Source: Sunxiuqinia dokdonensis
Lineage (GTDB): Bacteria > Bacteroidota > Bacteroidia > Bacteroidales > Prolixibacteraceae
Direction of reading: 5' to 3'
DNA: 36,553 nucleotides
Assembly (NCBI RefSeq): GCF_001270965.1
Contig: NZ_LGIA01000060.1
Location: 1 to 36,553, forward strand
In this document: one piece after another, positions 15,550 through 24,443 of the stretch
Numbering within the stretch: the first letter of the stretch is position 1
Layout of the letters: the number at the start of each line of letters is the position of its first letter
Notes under the pieces: generated by a model
What the model saw: the letters and a program-made list of their open reading frames with translations, nothing else
What the model was told of the DNA's origin: nothing
Database searches by the model: none
Program-made: the position numbers and the translations under genes

Positions 15550-16563
15550 ATGACGCAGTTTTCGAGAATAGATACCGACTCTGAAATACCGAAATACAAG
15601 CAGGTGGAAGATCTGATTCTTTCGGACATTGAAGCCGGAATATTCAAGCAGGGGCAGCGCATTCCATCCATCAACGAAACCAGCGAAGAGTTGCTGCTGT
15701 CGCGCGATACGGTTGAAAAAGCGTACGTGCACCTAAAAAAGCAGGGCGTTTTGTCGGCTGTTCGGGGAAAAGGCTACTACGTAAATAAAACGACCACCGG
15801 CAAAAAACTTAAAATTGCCCTAATATTCAACAAGCTCAGCAATTATAAGCGAAGTTTATATGCTTCATTTGTGAATATGATGGGCGCCAAGGCCAGCGTA
15901 GATGTGTTTATCTACAACTACGACCTGACCGAATTTGAGAACATCCTGGAAGATAATCAAACCCATTACGACTACTTTGTAATTTTACCCCACTTCAGAA
16001 ATGAACAAGCCGACATTAGTACGGTGATCAGAAAAATTCCAAAGGAAAAGGTTTTAATTATCGACAAGAACTTGCCGGAGTTGCAAGACTATCCCGTGGT
16101 TTACCAGGAATACGATCAGGACATTTTGAATGCTTTGGGGCAGGCGTTGGACCTGCTGAAAAAATATAAACGTCTGAATTTGGTATTCCCCAAAAACGAA
16201 TACTATTCCAGGTATATTAACCGCGGCTTTCAGATTTTCAATCAAATTCATGGTTTCGACTATCAAATTCTGGATTCGGTGGATGAGAACAACATCCGTC
16301 AAAACGAAGCCTACATTTTAATTTCCGACAACGATTTATTTGACTTGCTTAAATTGATCAAACAAAAACAATGGGTGCCCGGCAAAGACATTGGCATCAT
16401 TTCGTACAACGAAAGCCCGGTGAAGGAATTGCTGTGCGATGGAATCTCGACAATTTCAACGAATCATGATCAAATTGGGCAAATGGCTGCCGAGATGATT
16501 TTGACGCGCGACTTTAAACGAATCAAAAGTCCGTTTGAGTTTATTCGCAGAAATTCTTTGTAG
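15550..16563 (+). CDS. GntR-family transcriptional regulator with LacI-like ligand-binding domain
   Basis: A 337-aa protein. Residues 10-82 are a GntR winged helix: KYKQVEDLILSDIEAGIFKQ, GQRIPSINETSEELLLSRDT and the wing LSAVRGKGYYV. From about residue 88 (KIALIFNKLSNYKRS) the protein becomes a periplasmic-binding/LacI-type sensor domain, ending in a segment about the ligand-gated hinge (ISTISTNHDQIGQMAAEMIL). In Bacteroidota this architecture is typical of sugar-responsive regulators, such as arabinose or fucose regulators. It is convergent with the glycan operon ending at 17070, so it may respond to a sugar released by that operon (inference). Confidence 0.88.
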   Translation: MTQFSRIDTDSEIPKYKQVEDLILSDIEAGIFKQGQRIPSINETSEELLLSRDTVEKAYVHLKKQGVLSAVRGKGYYVNKTTTGKKLKIALIFNKLSNYKRSLYASFVNMMGAKASVDVFIYNYDLTEFENILEDNQTHYDYFVILPHFRNEQADISTVIRKIPKEKVLIIDKNLPELQDYPVVYQEYDQDILNALGQALDLLKKYKRLNLVFPKNEYYSRYINRGFQIFNQIHGFDYQILDSVDENNIRQNEAYILISDNDLFDLLKLIKQKQWVPGKDIGIISYNESPVKELLCDGISTISTNHDQIGQMAAEMILTRDFKRIKSPFEFIRRNSL

Positions 16564-16659
16564 TGCCGCACACTATTCTGAAATTTAATTGGGAAATAAG
16601 AATGAAACCAGTATCTTGAAAAACTCTTTTTTAGCGATAAAAACAAGACCCAAGACCAG

Positions 16660-17058
16660 ATGAGCAAAAACCAAATTCACATTCTGATAGCGGAAGATGA
16701 GGAGTTTAACTACCTGTATCTGGCCGAAGTGTTGAGCGAATTCAATGTAAAACTATACCGGGCAAAAGATGGCTTGTCGGCTGTTGAACAATGCCAGTCG
16801 AACCCGGACATCGATTTGGTTTTGATGGATATTCGCATGCCGGTGATGGACGGCTACACGGCGACCAAAGAGATTAAGATGAATCGTCCGGAGCTAACCA
16901 TCATTGCGCAAACGGCCTATGCCATGGAGTCGGACCGGAAAAAGGCCTTGGAGGAAGGTTGCGACGACTATATCTCAAAGCCCATCAAACGAGGTGATTT
17001 AATAAAAATTGTTGACAAACACGCTCCGAATCATTGTCCGCTTCGCGAAAAAGTGTGA
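16660..17058 (+). CDS. Stand-alone response-regulator receiver protein (CheY-like)
   Basis: A 132-aa protein that is only a receiver domain: acidic pocket ED at 12-13, phosphoacceptor Asp57 in LVLMDIRMPVMDG, switch Thr85 (AQTAYA) and Lys107 (ISKPIK). The AQTAYAMESDRKKALEEGCD pattern is that of receivers in hybrid histidine kinases. No output domain and no kinase gene is nearby, so it probably relays phosphate from a kinase encoded elsewhere. It lies 96 nt downstream of the GntR gene and may share its transcript. Confidence 0.9.
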   Translation: MSKNQIHILIAEDEEFNYLYLAEVLSEFNVKLYRAKDGLSAVEQCQSNPDIDLVLMDIRMPVMDGYTATKEIKMNRPELTIIAQTAYAMESDRKKALEEGCDDYISKPIKRGDLIKIVDKHAPNHCPLREKV

Positions 17059-17069
17059 GCCTTAACAAG

Positions 17070-17816
17070 CTATTTGTAAATCATTTTTTTGGTCATCCCC
17101 CCATCGACAACAAAGTTTTGACCGGTAATAAAATCATTGGCCGGATTCAATAGGAACAAAACCATGTTGGCAATATCTTCGGCTTTGCCCACCCGCCCTA
17201 CCGGATGCTGCGCATGATCTTCGTCCCGCAATTCATATGGGTTGGCCGCCGACTTCTTTTTCACAGCCGACACATCAATCCATCCCGGGCTAATGGCATT
17301 GACCCGCACATCCGGGCCCAGGCTCATGGCCAAAGCATGGGTCAGTGCCAGCAAACCGCCTTTTGATACGGAATAGGATTCGGTTCCCGCCTCGGACTGC
17401 AAAGCCCGGGTAGAACAAATATTGACAATGGCGCCGTGCGACATACGCAGTGCTGATTCGGCATATTTCACACACAGAAAAGGGCCGGTCAGATTGACCT
17501 CCAAAGCACGCTGCCACTCTTGCAGGCTCAACGTTTGAAAAGGCTTAAACACTTGGTAAACCGCATTGTTGACCAATCCATCCAAGCGTCCGAAGTGCTC
17601 AATCGACTGATCTATGCCAGCTTTCACCATTGCTTCGTCCGACACATCAACCCGAAGTGCCAATAAATCTTCAGTTTGAAATTCACTGACCAATTCATCC
17701 AACGCTTCCTGATCGATTTCAAAAACGGTGACCGCATAACCTGCCGACAGTAACTCACGAACCGTGATTTTTCCGATTCCCTGTGCGCCGCCGGTCACCA
17801 AAATATTTCGCTTCAT
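17070..17816 (-). CDS. SDR-family oxidoreductase
   Basis: 248 aa from the ATG at 17816; a GTG at 17825, overlapping the stop of the preceding gene as GTGA, would add three residues. It is a classical short-chain dehydrogenase: TGGAQGIG at 8-15 for NAD(P) binding, VNNAV in place of NNAG, and catalytic Ser135, Tyr148 and Lys152 (STR...YSVSK). The C-terminus is the usual ITGQNFVVDGG. It has no signal peptide and is cytoplasmic. It is the last gene of the sulfatase/glycosidase operon, so it probably oxidises or reduces a sugar or sugar acid from that glycan (inference). Confidence 0.92.
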   Translation of the reverse strand: MKRNILVTGGAQGIGKITVRELLSAGYAVTVFEIDQEALDELVSEFQTEDLLALRVDVSDEAMVKAGIDQSIEHFGRLDGLVNNAVYQVFKPFQTLSLQEWQRALEVNLTGPFLCVKYAESALRMSHGAIVNICSTRALQSEAGTESYSVSKGGLLALTHALAMSLGPDVRVNAISPGWIDVSAVKKKSAANPYELRDEDHAQHPVGRVGKAEDIANMVLFLLNPANDFITGQNFVVDGGMTKKMIYK

Positions 17817-17821
17817 CTGAT

Positions 17822-18931
17822 TCACTTTTTGTTGTGTTCTTCCTTGGCTGTCAGCTGCTCTATTTCAGCAAACATCGCCCGAAAGCAGTTCGCGGCAGTG
17901 TTGGTGGTGGTATCTTCCGAATTGTAAAACTCCTTCATAAATGCGCCGGCGCCCGACCAAACCGTTTGCATCATGCCCTGATAGCGATCCTTCATTTCGG
18001 AAGTTGCCGAAGCCCGGAAATCAAACATGTCGCGTGTTTGCAAAACGGCATGATCCGGGTTCCGCCAAGGGCAGGTCAACACGTCCAGCCCTTTCATGGC
18101 GAAATACACCGCCGACTTATCCGGACGCTCGTAATGCCAGTCGCAAATCATCACCTCTTTCGAAATTAGGTCAATGGCCCGATGCGTGTTATTCATACTC
18201 GCTTCCCACATGCCCATGCCGGTGGTTTTTCCATCGAGCAGGCGGTCGCCCCAAATCCACAGCTGGCGGTTGTTTTGCGCCAGGTGATTTTGAATTTTAT
18301 TGACTTCGCCGGCGAACAGTTCGGCCTTGTCGCGGCCTGAGCACCGGGGACACTGGTCATCGCCAATGTAAAAAACTTCGTCCATCCCGGCATGAAAAGC
18401 ATCGGTTTCAAACACTTCACAAATTTCATCCATCAACGCAAAAACCACCTCATGCACCCCAGGATGCAACGGGCAGTAACTTTTGCAGTACAAGCCATCT
18501 TCATTGGGCCACTGGTAGTTTTCGGGCATCTCCACATGCGGTGTTTCATCAAACTGGGGATACACCTTCAACAGATTGCCCAGATCTGATGCCCACGACT
18601 GGTGCCCCAATAAATTGATTTGGGGAATCAGTCGGATGTTGTGCTTTTGGCAAAGGTCGACCAGGCGCTTCACCTGTTCTTTTGAGAGGGCCACTTCATC
18701 TTGCAGCTCGGGATGACTTTCGAATTGATAATTATAATCGACCCGCAATACCAACACATTGACCTGACGCGGAGCCAACTCCTGATCAATAAAAGCAATA
18801 AAATCGTCTAACTCATCGACCTGCGGCGCTGCAATGCATAGGCCACGAACGGGCAACACATCCTGAGCCACAACCGGGTGAATCACCACCAAGCCGAAAA
18901 CAACGAACAATAGGTTTGCAAACTTTCTCAT
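17822..18931 (-). CDS. GH20-like secreted glycosidase
   Basis: 369 aa from the ATG at 18931, which begins the signal peptide RKFANLLFVVFGLVVIHPVV; the upstream GTG at 18940 was rejected. The body reads as a TIM barrel: VLVLRVDYNY, IRLIPQINLLGHQSW, then the DE pair Asp184-Glu185 in FHAGMDEVFYIGD, which matches the GH20 Asp-Glu catalytic dyad, and LWIWGDRLL. A CPRC element follows the dyad and could bind metal. GH20 enzymes release beta-linked N-acetylhexosamines by substrate-assisted catalysis, but this protein lacks the usual N-terminal GH20b domain and the activity may differ. It sits between GH5 and the SDR in the operon. Confidence 0.75.
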   Translation of the reverse strand: MRKFANLLFVVFGLVVIHPVVAQDVLPVRGLCIAAPQVDELDDFIAFIDQELAPRQVNVLVLRVDYNYQFESHPELQDEVALSKEQVKRLVDLCQKHNIRLIPQINLLGHQSWASDLGNLLKVYPQFDETPHVEMPENYQWPNEDGLYCKSYCPLHPGVHEVVFALMDEICEVFETDAFHAGMDEVFYIGDDQCPRCSGRDKAELFAGEVNKIQNHLAQNNRQLWIWGDRLLDGKTTGMGMWEASMNNTHRAIDLISKEVMICDWHYERPDKSAVYFAMKGLDVLTCPWRNPDHAVLQTRDMFDFRASATSEMKDRYQGMMQTVWSGAGAFMKEFYNSEDTTTNTAANCFRAMFAEIEQLTAKEEHNKK

Positions 18932-18974
18932 AACCAACACAAATTAAGATGAACAACAACTTCAACGCCTGTTT

Positions 18975-20600
18975 TTAATGAACATCGAGCCAGTCAATCA
19001 GCACTTCGCCCAGGTTTACCTGTAACTTAATTTCATTGTCGCCTTGCACGAAATTCTGTTTACCCAGACTTTCAAAAACCCAATGATTTCCTTCTAAAAC
19101 CAATTCCAGCCTTTCGCCATTCAACATCAGCTCCAGTTGGGCATTTTCAGACAGTGCTTTCGCTTTCAAGGTAAGCTGGTGTGCGGCAGCCTGCAAACTT
19201 TCTACCCGATACGAGGTCCACTCGCCGGCTTTCAACCGAATGGCCTGCTCCGAAGTGCGGCTTCCTTCAGCATTGGCAATCACTTCTACCGGAACAGGTT
19301 CGTCCGTTCGGTAATTTTCAGATGTAAATTCATTGTCGAATACAAAATACGACTCATCCATGCCGTCGTGTCCGTAGTTTTCGGCTTCAATGCGTAGGGG
19401 AATCCGCCGAAGCATGGCGTGAACCACATCGGGATGGTACACACAATTCTCCAGCTTGATATTTTCCTCCAGCTCAGCAAAAATCCGGATCGCTTCTTCC
19501 CGCGAAGGTTTGGCTTCTCCACGCGAATAAGCCCTGACCAAGTCCCAACCCTCCGGAGGTAAAATCGAGTAGGGTGTGTTTTGCGTATCCATCTTCTTCC
19601 AGGGCCAAAATGACCAGCCAATGTTGTTCTTTTCGAAATATTGCGAAGTGGCAAAGTAAATGGCATTGCCTTTCTCACCGGTTTCGCCCACCCACACCGG
19701 GACATTCAGTTCGTCACGCTGTTCCAGAAAATGCTCAATACTGTTCAAATGGTCAGGGCGGTTCCAGCAGTAGTAATGAAACTGGTAAAAGGCATTGTCA
19801 TCCAACGGTTCATCAAACAGCGACCAGTTGTTCGACCAATTGTACCCTTCGATGGTAAACATGTGCTTCTGATCCACTTCACGAATCGCCTGAATCAAAC
19901 GTTTATAAAGCGGCACCAGTTGGTCCTTGTATTTGTCGGCAGCGCCCGTATTTTCAGGGAGCGGTTCATTCAGCAAATCGTAGGCCGCCACGGTGGGTTC
20001 GTCCTTGTAACGCCGGGCAATTCGAACCCAAAGCTCCACCAGCAAATCCTGGTTTTTGGGATCGGTAAACAACTCGGGGATATCGTTTGGGCTGTCGTCG
20101 ATGTTCTGCCCGGTTTGCCCGCCCGGTGCACCATGCATGTCGATAATGACATACAGCTGGTGTTTCTTACACCAGGCAATCAGCTGGTCGAGCAACAAAA
20201 AGCCTTCATCGATAAACTCGTTGTTCTCGCCTTCGGTGACAAAAAGCCTCGAGTTCAGCGCCGGACGCACGGAGTTGAAACCCAGCTCCGCAATGCGTTC
20301 AATGTCGGCTTCGGTGATGTAGTTGGCTCGAAAGGATTGCCAAAAAGCAGCAGCCTCCTGCTCGCCAATCATGTCCGAAATCAATTTCTCAATCCGGCGC
20401 GGGCGGTCGCCATCTTTTCCAAAGCGCCACATGTAGCCTTCGGGCAGCATCCAGTTGCCCAGGCCCACACCGCGCAGGTAAACGGCTTCACCATCTTCAT
20501 TGACAATATCCTGCCCGTCGGTTCGCAAAAACTGCTGTGCCGACGCAGGCACCAGCAGCATTAAAAACAGAGCGATAAGAAGAAGTCTGTCTTGAAACAT
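18975..20600 (-). CDS. GH5-family glycoside hydrolase with C-terminal carbohydrate-binding-like domain
   Basis: 541 aa from the ATG at 20600, chosen because it directly opens a signal peptide (FQDRLLLIALFLMLLVPASA); an in-frame ATG at 20624 adds eight residues. Residues about 25-365 form a GH5 barrel: VYLRGVGLGNWMLPEGYMW, IIDMHGAPGG, acid/base Glu212 in YDLLNEPLP and nucleophile Glu306 in VWVGETGEKG. From about residue 402 (RIEAENYGHDGMDESYFV) a CBM6/CBM35-like beta-sandwich follows. GH5 retains configuration and acts mostly on beta-linked glucans or mannans; the subfamily cannot be fixed by eye. It is third in the operon, 43 nt from GH30. Confidence 0.88.
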   Translation of the reverse strand: MFQDRLLLIALFLMLLVPASAQQFLRTDGQDIVNEDGEAVYLRGVGLGNWMLPEGYMWRFGKDGDRPRRIEKLISDMIGEQEAAAFWQSFRANYITEADIERIAELGFNSVRPALNSRLFVTEGENNEFIDEGFLLLDQLIAWCKKHQLYVIIDMHGAPGGQTGQNIDDSPNDIPELFTDPKNQDLLVELWVRIARRYKDEPTVAAYDLLNEPLPENTGAADKYKDQLVPLYKRLIQAIREVDQKHMFTIEGYNWSNNWSLFDEPLDDNAFYQFHYYCWNRPDHLNSIEHFLEQRDELNVPVWVGETGEKGNAIYFATSQYFEKNNIGWSFWPWKKMDTQNTPYSILPPEGWDLVRAYSRGEAKPSREEAIRIFAELEENIKLENCVYHPDVVHAMLRRIPLRIEAENYGHDGMDESYFVFDNEFTSENYRTDEPVPVEVIANAEGSRTSEQAIRLKAGEWTSYRVESLQAAAHQLTLKAKALSENAQLELMLNGERLELVLEGNHWVFESLGKQNFVQGDNEIKLQVNLGEVLIDWLDVH

Positions 20601-20643
20601 GTTTGTGTTCTGATTACTGATCATTTTTTATTCGTTTAATCGG

Positions 20644-22074
20644 TTATTCCTTTTTTTGAACGAGCTGCCACACGTAGGTGGCCACATCGCCCGCATTGAG
20701 CTGAATGGTTGCTGTATGCCCTTCCTGTTTTAGAGTGAATTCCTGTTCTTCGTCCGATTCATTCATCACGATCAGCACCATTTTCCCGTCGGGCGTTTCG
20801 AAGGCCACATTGGGCAGGCCCGGCAACTCATTGCTATCGATCCGTACCGAGCCAGGCCGCACAAACTTCGAGGCGTGTGCAACGATATAATAAGCCACGT
20901 TCCGGGTTACCTCATCGCCAATGGTCAACGCCCCCAAACAACGGGTACAGCCTCCCTCGGTATGCGGGTCCTGATTGGGATCGGCAGCCAGGTTCCACTC
21001 CAGTACGGTTTTACACCAGTTGCGGCTGGCTCCAATAATCAGGTTTTTGATGTGCCACGGAAAATTGTCTTCAAACTTGCCGGGAGCGCCCACCCACTGC
21101 TCGGTGAAATATAAATTTTTGTCGGGATGGGCTTCATGCACCTGCGACAGCGCTTCAATTTCGCCACCATACAAATGAAAGGCGGATCCATCAACGTATT
21201 GCGCGGCTTCCGGATCAGCCAGAATTTCGAGCGGGTAGTCGATCCGGTCGGCATTGTGATCGTAAATCACAATCTTGGTTTCAATTTGATTGGCTTCAAA
21301 AGCGGGCCCCAAATGGTGCTTGATGAATTCGGCCTGATCTTTCGCCAGCATCAGCAAGCTCGGATTGTTCCCCGGATGCAGGGGTTCATTCTGCACCGTG
21401 ATAGCATCGATCGGGATTCCCTCGGCTTCCATGGCCTGGATGTATTTCACAAAGTAATTGGCATAGCTTTCGTAAAACTCAGGCAGCAAACTACCACCGA
21501 TGGAATGCTGGTTATCTTTCATCCAAACTGGAGGCGACCAAGGCGAGCCCATAATCTTAATCGATGGATTGACAGCAAGTATTTCCTTGAGCAGTGGAAT
21601 GAGGTGGACTTTATCAGGCCCCAGATCAAAATTGACCAGGTCGGGATCGGTTTCACCCGAGGACAAATCATTGTACGAAAACACGCGGTCGTCTAAATCT
21701 GACGCCCCAATGCTGACCCGCAAATAACTGATGCCGATGTTGGTGTCCTGGGTCGCGAACAATTCTTCCAGCAAGGCAGCCCTTGTTACATCGCCCAGCC
21801 GATGAATATGATACGCGCTGCCGCCTGTAAGCGAGAAGCCAAAGCCATCCATCGTTTGATAACGAACAGCCGGATTCACCTCCAGAATTTTCTCGGTGGC
21901 CCGATTGGATTGATCAAACAAAATGGGTTCAGACTGCCGCTGAAATTTGAGCTGGCCGTCGCGGGTCGACAGCCACAGCTCAGCGGCCGGCTGACTGGCT
22001 TTTTCGGTACAATTCACACAAAAGAAAATGGAAAATAAGAGCAGGAAATAAAAAGGAATGGCACGCTGGTTCAT
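20644..22074 (-). CDS. GH30-family glycoside hydrolase, lipoprotein
   Basis: A 476-aa protein. The signal peptide ends in CVNC (Cys22), a likely but atypical lipobox, so it is probably membrane anchored. GH30 landmarks: YQTMDGFGFSLTGGSAYH (72-89), LRVSIGASDLDD, KIMGSPWSPPVWMK, acid/base Glu230 in TVQNEP and nucleophile Glu325 in LYFTEQWVG. The family includes beta-glucosylceramidases, beta-1,6-glucanases and xylanases; the sequence looks closer to the glucosidase/beta-1,6-glucanase side (GH30_1/GH30_3) than to xylanases (inference). A C-terminal beta domain (VLIVMNESDEEQEFTLKQ) is typical. It is second in the operon, 86 nt after the sulfatase. Confidence 0.92.
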   Translation of the reverse strand: MNQRAIPFYFLLLFSIFFCVNCTEKASQPAAELWLSTRDGQLKFQRQSEPILFDQSNRATEKILEVNPAVRYQTMDGFGFSLTGGSAYHIHRLGDVTRAALLEELFATQDTNIGISYLRVSIGASDLDDRVFSYNDLSSGETDPDLVNFDLGPDKVHLIPLLKEILAVNPSIKIMGSPWSPPVWMKDNQHSIGGSLLPEFYESYANYFVKYIQAMEAEGIPIDAITVQNEPLHPGNNPSLLMLAKDQAEFIKHHLGPAFEANQIETKIVIYDHNADRIDYPLEILADPEAAQYVDGSAFHLYGGEIEALSQVHEAHPDKNLYFTEQWVGAPGKFEDNFPWHIKNLIIGASRNWCKTVLEWNLAADPNQDPHTEGGCTRCLGALTIGDEVTRNVAYYIVAHASKFVRPGSVRIDSNELPGLPNVAFETPDGKMVLIVMNESDEEQEFTLKQEGHTATIQLNAGDVATYVWQLVQKKE

Positions 22075-22160
22075 CGATGTTGAATTTAGGTTTTATAAAT
22101 CGGACACCTCTTTGAAGTGTCGTCCCAATATACAAATTTTATCCGCTGGTTTTTCTGAAC

Positions 22161-23582
22161 CTATTCTTCAACACGCCCCGGTTCACGTCTGTTTTTACCC
22201 GGAGCATTGGTCAGATCGTCGCCCAAATCTTCCCGCGCCTCTTCAGCCAGCGCTTCCAATTCAGCTACCACTTCCGGATAAAATTCCATCACATCGTAGC
22301 GTTCGCCCGGGTCACGGCGAAGATCATACAGGCCTTTTTCGATCAGCACATTTTCGGGCGTTTGACCGGGCTGGCCATCCTGTCCGATGGTGTTGTTTTC
22401 GTAGGTCCGGCCGCGATGTTCAAACACCAGTTTCCAGTCGCCACTGCGCACCGCCTCCAAGTTGTTGCGGCGATAATAATACAGGAAGCTGTTTCGTGGC
22501 TTCGCTTCAAAATTTCCCCGAATCAGTTCTGACAGGTTCACCCCATCAATCTGCTGCTCCGGCATCGGACTTTGCGCCAAAGATGCCAGGGTTGGCAAAA
22601 TATCAATCCCCGAGGCCAGCGCATTGCAAACCGTTCCTTCGGGCGTGACGCCTTTCCATTTCATGATGCAAGGCACGCGCTGCCCACCTTCAAAGGTGGT
22701 TCCTTTTCCCTCGCGCAAGCCGCCCGAACTGCCGGCATGATTGCCATAAGTCATCCAAGGGCCGTTGTCGGAAATCACAATCACCAGCGTATTTTCAGCC
22801 AGATTCAGTTGCTCCAGCATCTGGTTGATTTGCCCAACGCTCCAGTCAAGCTCCATGATCACATCGCCATACAAACCTTGCTCCGATTGGCCTTGAAAAG
22901 CCTCGGACACAAACAGCGGAACATGCGGCATGGGATGAGCCAGGTACACAAAGAAGGGCTTCTCCTGATTCTCCTGAATGAACTTCAACGTTCGTTTGGT
23001 GAAATTCTGCGTGAAGTGGGATTGATCCGGATTTTCCTCAATCACCTCATTCCCTTCAAACAAAGGCAATGGCGGGTAATAATTTTTGTTGACCGGATGA
23101 TTGGGCCACATATCGTTGGAATACGGAATGCCATAAAACTCGTCGAACCCATGCTGAAGCGGCAGAAACTTTTTATGATGTCCCAAATGCCATTTGCCGA
23201 AAACCGCTGTGGCATAGCCTTTCTCCTTCAGCAATTCGGGAAGGATTTGCTCCTCGGGATTGATGCCCACCTGGGCCCGGTGATCGAGTGCACCGGCAAA
23301 GCCAATCCGGTTGGGGTAACAGCCCGTGAGCAAACCCGCACGCGAAGCGCTGCATACGGCCTGTGGCGAATAAAAATGGGTAAAGACAATACCCTCGCCG
23401 GCCATTTTATCGATGTGGGGCGTGGTAAACCCGGTCGCCCCGTTCAGCGAAACATCGCCATAGCCCATATCGTCCATATTGATCAGCACAATATTGGGCA
23501 AACGGTTCGCTTCCGGCTTTTGGGTGGTGGTGCACGCTGCCAGTCCGGCCAGCGCAACACAGGTGGTAAAGAGCGGTTTCAT
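22161..23582 (-). CDS. Type I sulfatase (S1 family), lipoprotein
   Basis: A 473-aa protein with a lipobox (LAGLAAC, Cys17). The alkaline-phosphatase-like fold shows metal-binding NMDDMGYGD (35-43) and the signature PQAVCSASRAGLLTG, in which Cys77 (C-S-A-S-R) would be converted to formylglycine by an anSME enzyme encoded elsewhere. Further conserved elements are FGKWHLG and VIVISDNGPW. It removes sulfate esters from carbohydrate in the periplasm or at the surface. It is the first gene of the minus-strand operon, so a sulfated glycan is the likely target. The S1 subfamily, and hence the sulfate position, cannot be told by eye. Confidence 0.92.
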   Translation of the reverse strand: MKPLFTTCVALAGLAACTTTQKPEANRLPNIVLINMDDMGYGDVSLNGATGFTTPHIDKMAGEGIVFTHFYSPQAVCSASRAGLLTGCYPNRIGFAGALDHRAQVGINPEEQILPELLKEKGYATAVFGKWHLGHHKKFLPLQHGFDEFYGIPYSNDMWPNHPVNKNYYPPLPLFEGNEVIEENPDQSHFTQNFTKRTLKFIQENQEKPFFVYLAHPMPHVPLFVSEAFQGQSEQGLYGDVIMELDWSVGQINQMLEQLNLAENTLVIVISDNGPWMTYGNHAGSSGGLREGKGTTFEGGQRVPCIMKWKGVTPEGTVCNALASGIDILPTLASLAQSPMPEQQIDGVNLSELIRGNFEAKPRNSFLYYYRRNNLEAVRSGDWKLVFEHRGRTYENNTIGQDGQPGQTPENVLIEKGLYDLRRDPGERYDVMEFYPEVVAELEALAEEAREDLGDDLTNAPGKNRREPGRVEE

Positions 23583-23688
23583 AGTGGCTGTATTTTAGGT
23601 TTGTATCGAATGTTTCATGTTGGTTTCCTGAAAGCTGCAAGGCGCCCAGAGTCCCACAGGATTGATCGGTTGAATATAGTCAAAACAT

Positions 23689-23704
23689 TTGGAGTCCACT
23701 CCAA
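23689..23704. promoter_or_regulatory. Inverted repeat upstream of the sulfatase operon (possible operator)
   Basis: TTGGAGT (23689-23695) and ACTCCAA (23698-23704) are perfect 7-nt arms around CC, about 107 nt ahead of the sulfatase ATG. The short spacing suits a dimeric DNA-binding protein better than an RNA hairpin. The regulator is unknown. Confidence 0.4.
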
Positions 23705-23874
23705 GACATCAATCAATTCAATGTCGTATTACAAATGCCGGACGGGTCGCCTTTCACAGGGGAGTTCGGCCTATCATTTTGCGTGATAAAGATAAAAAGA
23801 AAGTAATGAGTATAAACCAACAATGTTCTTTACATCCGACGCTCAAGCTCCAATAGATTTGTTTTTCAAACAAA

Positions 23875-23897
23875 AGCACGGATCACAGATCCGCGCT
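23875..23897. repeat. REP-type hairpin
   Basis: AGCACGGATC / GATCCGCGCT with a 3-nt loop: nine of ten positions pair. This is the form of Bacteroidota intergenic REP elements and lies about 600 nt upstream of the RAYT gene. Confidence 0.6.
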
Positions 23898-24005
23898 AGC
23901 GAGGTGGCCGCTGGATTAAACTAACAAGTTTGTGTTCATAGATTTCGGAATCAATATCACCAAACATTTAGTAACTTGTATCGATCACTTAAAAAATAAA
24001 ATACC

Positions 24006-24398
24006 ATGACAGATTTTTTTAGAATTAACATGCCTTACGGGCTACACCGCAATGACAACGGAGAGTGGATGGCTTTTAACAGGGAATACATGCCAATTGG
24101 AATAAACAAGAAAACGATTGAGTTTGATCAGCATTCAAATTATGGAGACCTTCCAGTCTTCACCTCCTACCCCAGGTTGTCCGAAGAAATCTTATTGAGG
24201 CTGTCTGCCGATAAAGAATCAATCCAAAGAGATCATGATGGAAGAATCGACAAAATCTTTTTGTACACCGATCGATCCAATCCCGTGATTAACCTTAATT
24301 CAGATTCGGATCATTTCGAAGAATATTGGAAAAAACTCAGAGTCTTGGCTACCATCTGTTTCAAGTACCCCGAACAGACGGGCCATTTGGCAAGATAA
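24006..24398 (+). CDS. Hypothetical protein, 130 aa, unrecognised
   Basis: The frame has normal amino-acid use (PYGLHRNDNGEWMAFNREYM, FTSYPRLSEEILLRLSADKE) and no signal peptide or membrane segment, so it reads as a small soluble protein. No family is recognised. It lies just upstream of the RAYT transposase on the same strand, separated by a stretch with a REP-like hairpin, so it may be accessory cargo or the remnant of a longer gene. It is probably genuine because composition and ATG context look ordinary. Confidence 0.6.
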   Translation: MTDFFRINMPYGLHRNDNGEWMAFNREYMPIGINKKTIEFDQHSNYGDLPVFTSYPRLSEEILLRLSADKESIQRDHDGRIDKIFLYTDRSNPVINLNSDSDHFEEYWKKLRVLATICFKYPEQTGHLAR

Positions 24399-24443
24399 AG
24401 CACTGTGTCGGCCCTCATTCCGAGAACTACCGGAACAGGCAGT

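Larger units (their letters stand above)
23583..24005. other. Gene-free stretch between the sulfatase operon and the orphan ORF
   Basis: No convincing gene is seen. It holds the leader/promoter region of the minus-strand glycan operon, the inverted repeat at 23689-23704 and a REP-type hairpin at 23875-23897. I recognise no clean TAnnTTTG promoter for either flank; TAACTTG near 23971 is one base short of that pattern. Confidence 0.5.
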
